A stretch of DNA of 64,000 nucleotides, from the NCBI GenBank assembly GCA_014904985.1, contig MU128909.1, positions 361,714 to 425,713 on the forward strand. Reading direction: 5' to 3'. Position numbers and translations under genes: made by a program. The DNA is from Hydnum rufescens UP504. Lineage: Eukaryota; Basidiomycota; Agaricomycetes; Cantharellales; Hydnaceae. The notes beneath the pieces were generated by a model. It was not told where the DNA came from. It searched no databases and saw nothing but the letters and a program-made list of their open reading frames with translations. Shown here one piece after another: positions 63,408-64,000 of this stretch (position 1 is the stretch's first letter; each line of letters starts with the position of its first letter).

Positions 63408-64000
63408 TGTAGTATAGTGATTATGTAATCATAATGTACATATGTTGTGCAACTACAGGGAGCTGCCGTGGTGAGCCTGCAGCTTCTCCCATCGAATTCT
63501 ATGTTGTTTTTACTCCCGAAGTGAGTCGAAGTAACATGTCATTTGTAGGAACACGAGAATACAAGAACTGAGCAGTGAGTACTCACTATTGGTTAGACTG
63601 CTAACAATTGCTATTTTAGGTAATCCTCTGCCTTCTCCCAGTCACCCAACCACTCCACTTCCACGTGAGGCCAGGCCAAACAGGAAGTGAGATTACTACC
63701 TAGCCAGGCTAGGTAGGATCTTCAAGTTGGTCGAACTAAGGACACGCTACAAGGCACATCCCTTCTACACTCTTCTGGAACTCACGCAACCACACTCATT
63801 CGAGCTGCTCATATTGCCCGCCCTGCCTATTTCCCCTCATATCCTACCTCCTCGCTTTTCCCTTTCGTACCTCCCTACACACTTCCCTAGGCTACACGTT
63901 CAACTACTCTCAGTTCATGACGGTTTACTCATCCAATTCGTAGTACTTTATTACACTGAGTGTTTTCTTGTTCATGAGTCTTGTGAATAGATTCAATAGC
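63408..64000 (+). repeat. Element C 3' LTR (partial)
   Basis: CAGGGGGGCAC (polypurine tract) precedes TGTAGTATAGTGATTATG, which parallels the start of the element B LTR (TGTAATATAGTGATTAAATG). The LTR runs off the window. The rest of its sequence differs from B, so C is a related but distinct family. The frame at 63727-63990 is probably chance. Confidence 0.7.

Noticed and set aside
63727..63990. 87-codon plus-strand ORF near the right edge
   Set aside because: It lies inside the element C LTR and has no similarity to any element protein; likely chance.
1..64000. tRNA, rRNA or riboswitch genes
   Set aside because: I looked for cloverleaf-like and rRNA-like segments and saw none convincing. 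A dedicated search (tRNAscan-type, covariance models) was not possible here.

Overview
ORGANISM AND CHARACTER. The window looks like a transposon graveyard from a basidiomycete (Agaricomycete-type) nuclear genome. The evidence is Ty3/gypsy elements with chromodomain integrases, a KDZ-type transposase fragment with its CxC2 cysteine cluster, and short spliceosomal introns (about 50-60 nt, GTRNGT...TACTRAC...YAG). I found no rRNA, tRNA or intact housekeeping gene. Three N runs (12642-12666, 28055-28079, 46041-46769) show a draft assembly. The species cannot be named from the sequence alone. LAYOUT. (1) 1-24685: a Ty3/gypsy relic (element A) is cut by a very large minus-strand Ty3/gypsy element (D, 1900-23710). 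A keeps the integrase core at 723-1899 and resumes at 23711 with chromodomain and ORF3. D has about 1.5-kb LTRs, decayed gag-PR-RT-RNaseH-INT genes (20917 down to 13885), and two further decayed same-strand coding regions between pol and the 3' LTR. D itself carries two fold-back elements with 8-bp target duplications (8497-13805 and 21628-22965). (2) 24686-39162: a lone fold-back terminus, a decayed multi-exon minus-strand gene or genes of unknown function (25059-32901), several minisatellites, a KDZ relic (35661-36744), a third fold-back element (36757-37960) and a small plus-strand coding relic. (3) 39163-64000: a second nest. Element C (RT at 39163-39539, continuing at 54742) is split by element B (39540-54741). 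B has 608/607-bp LTRs, an upstream ORF, gag, PR, RT, RNaseH, an uninterrupted integrase-chromodomain and a third ORF. B is split in turn by a palindromic element (44236-47768). C ends with an LTR of the D family (60407-63368), which holds another solo LTR, and then with its own 3' LTR at 63408. MOST UNUSUAL CONTENT. The 5.3-kb element at 8497-13805 is a giant inverted repeat. Its arms are arrays of exon/intron-like units running outward from a near-perfect central palindrome. Each typical unit has a hairpin (B) a few nucleotides before a 5' splice site, a second hairpin (A) inside an intron of about 100 nt, a branch-point-like TACTAAC and a YAG. Both hairpins vary between units by paired changes that keep the stems. 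The element at 36757-37960 is a one-hairpin version of the same design. Other notable points are a conserved ORF3 downstream of pol in three Ty3/gypsy copies, extra ORFs after pol in D, and a strong bias of mutations to CpG transitions, which turns many arginine codons into TGA. HOW THE PARTS WORK TOGETHER. Little here looks functional as host genes. The LTR elements follow the usual gag-PR-RT-RNaseH-INT logic, and the fold-back elements look non-autonomous and probably hAT-mobilised. Nesting gives the order A before D before its fold-backs, and C before B before its palindromic insert.
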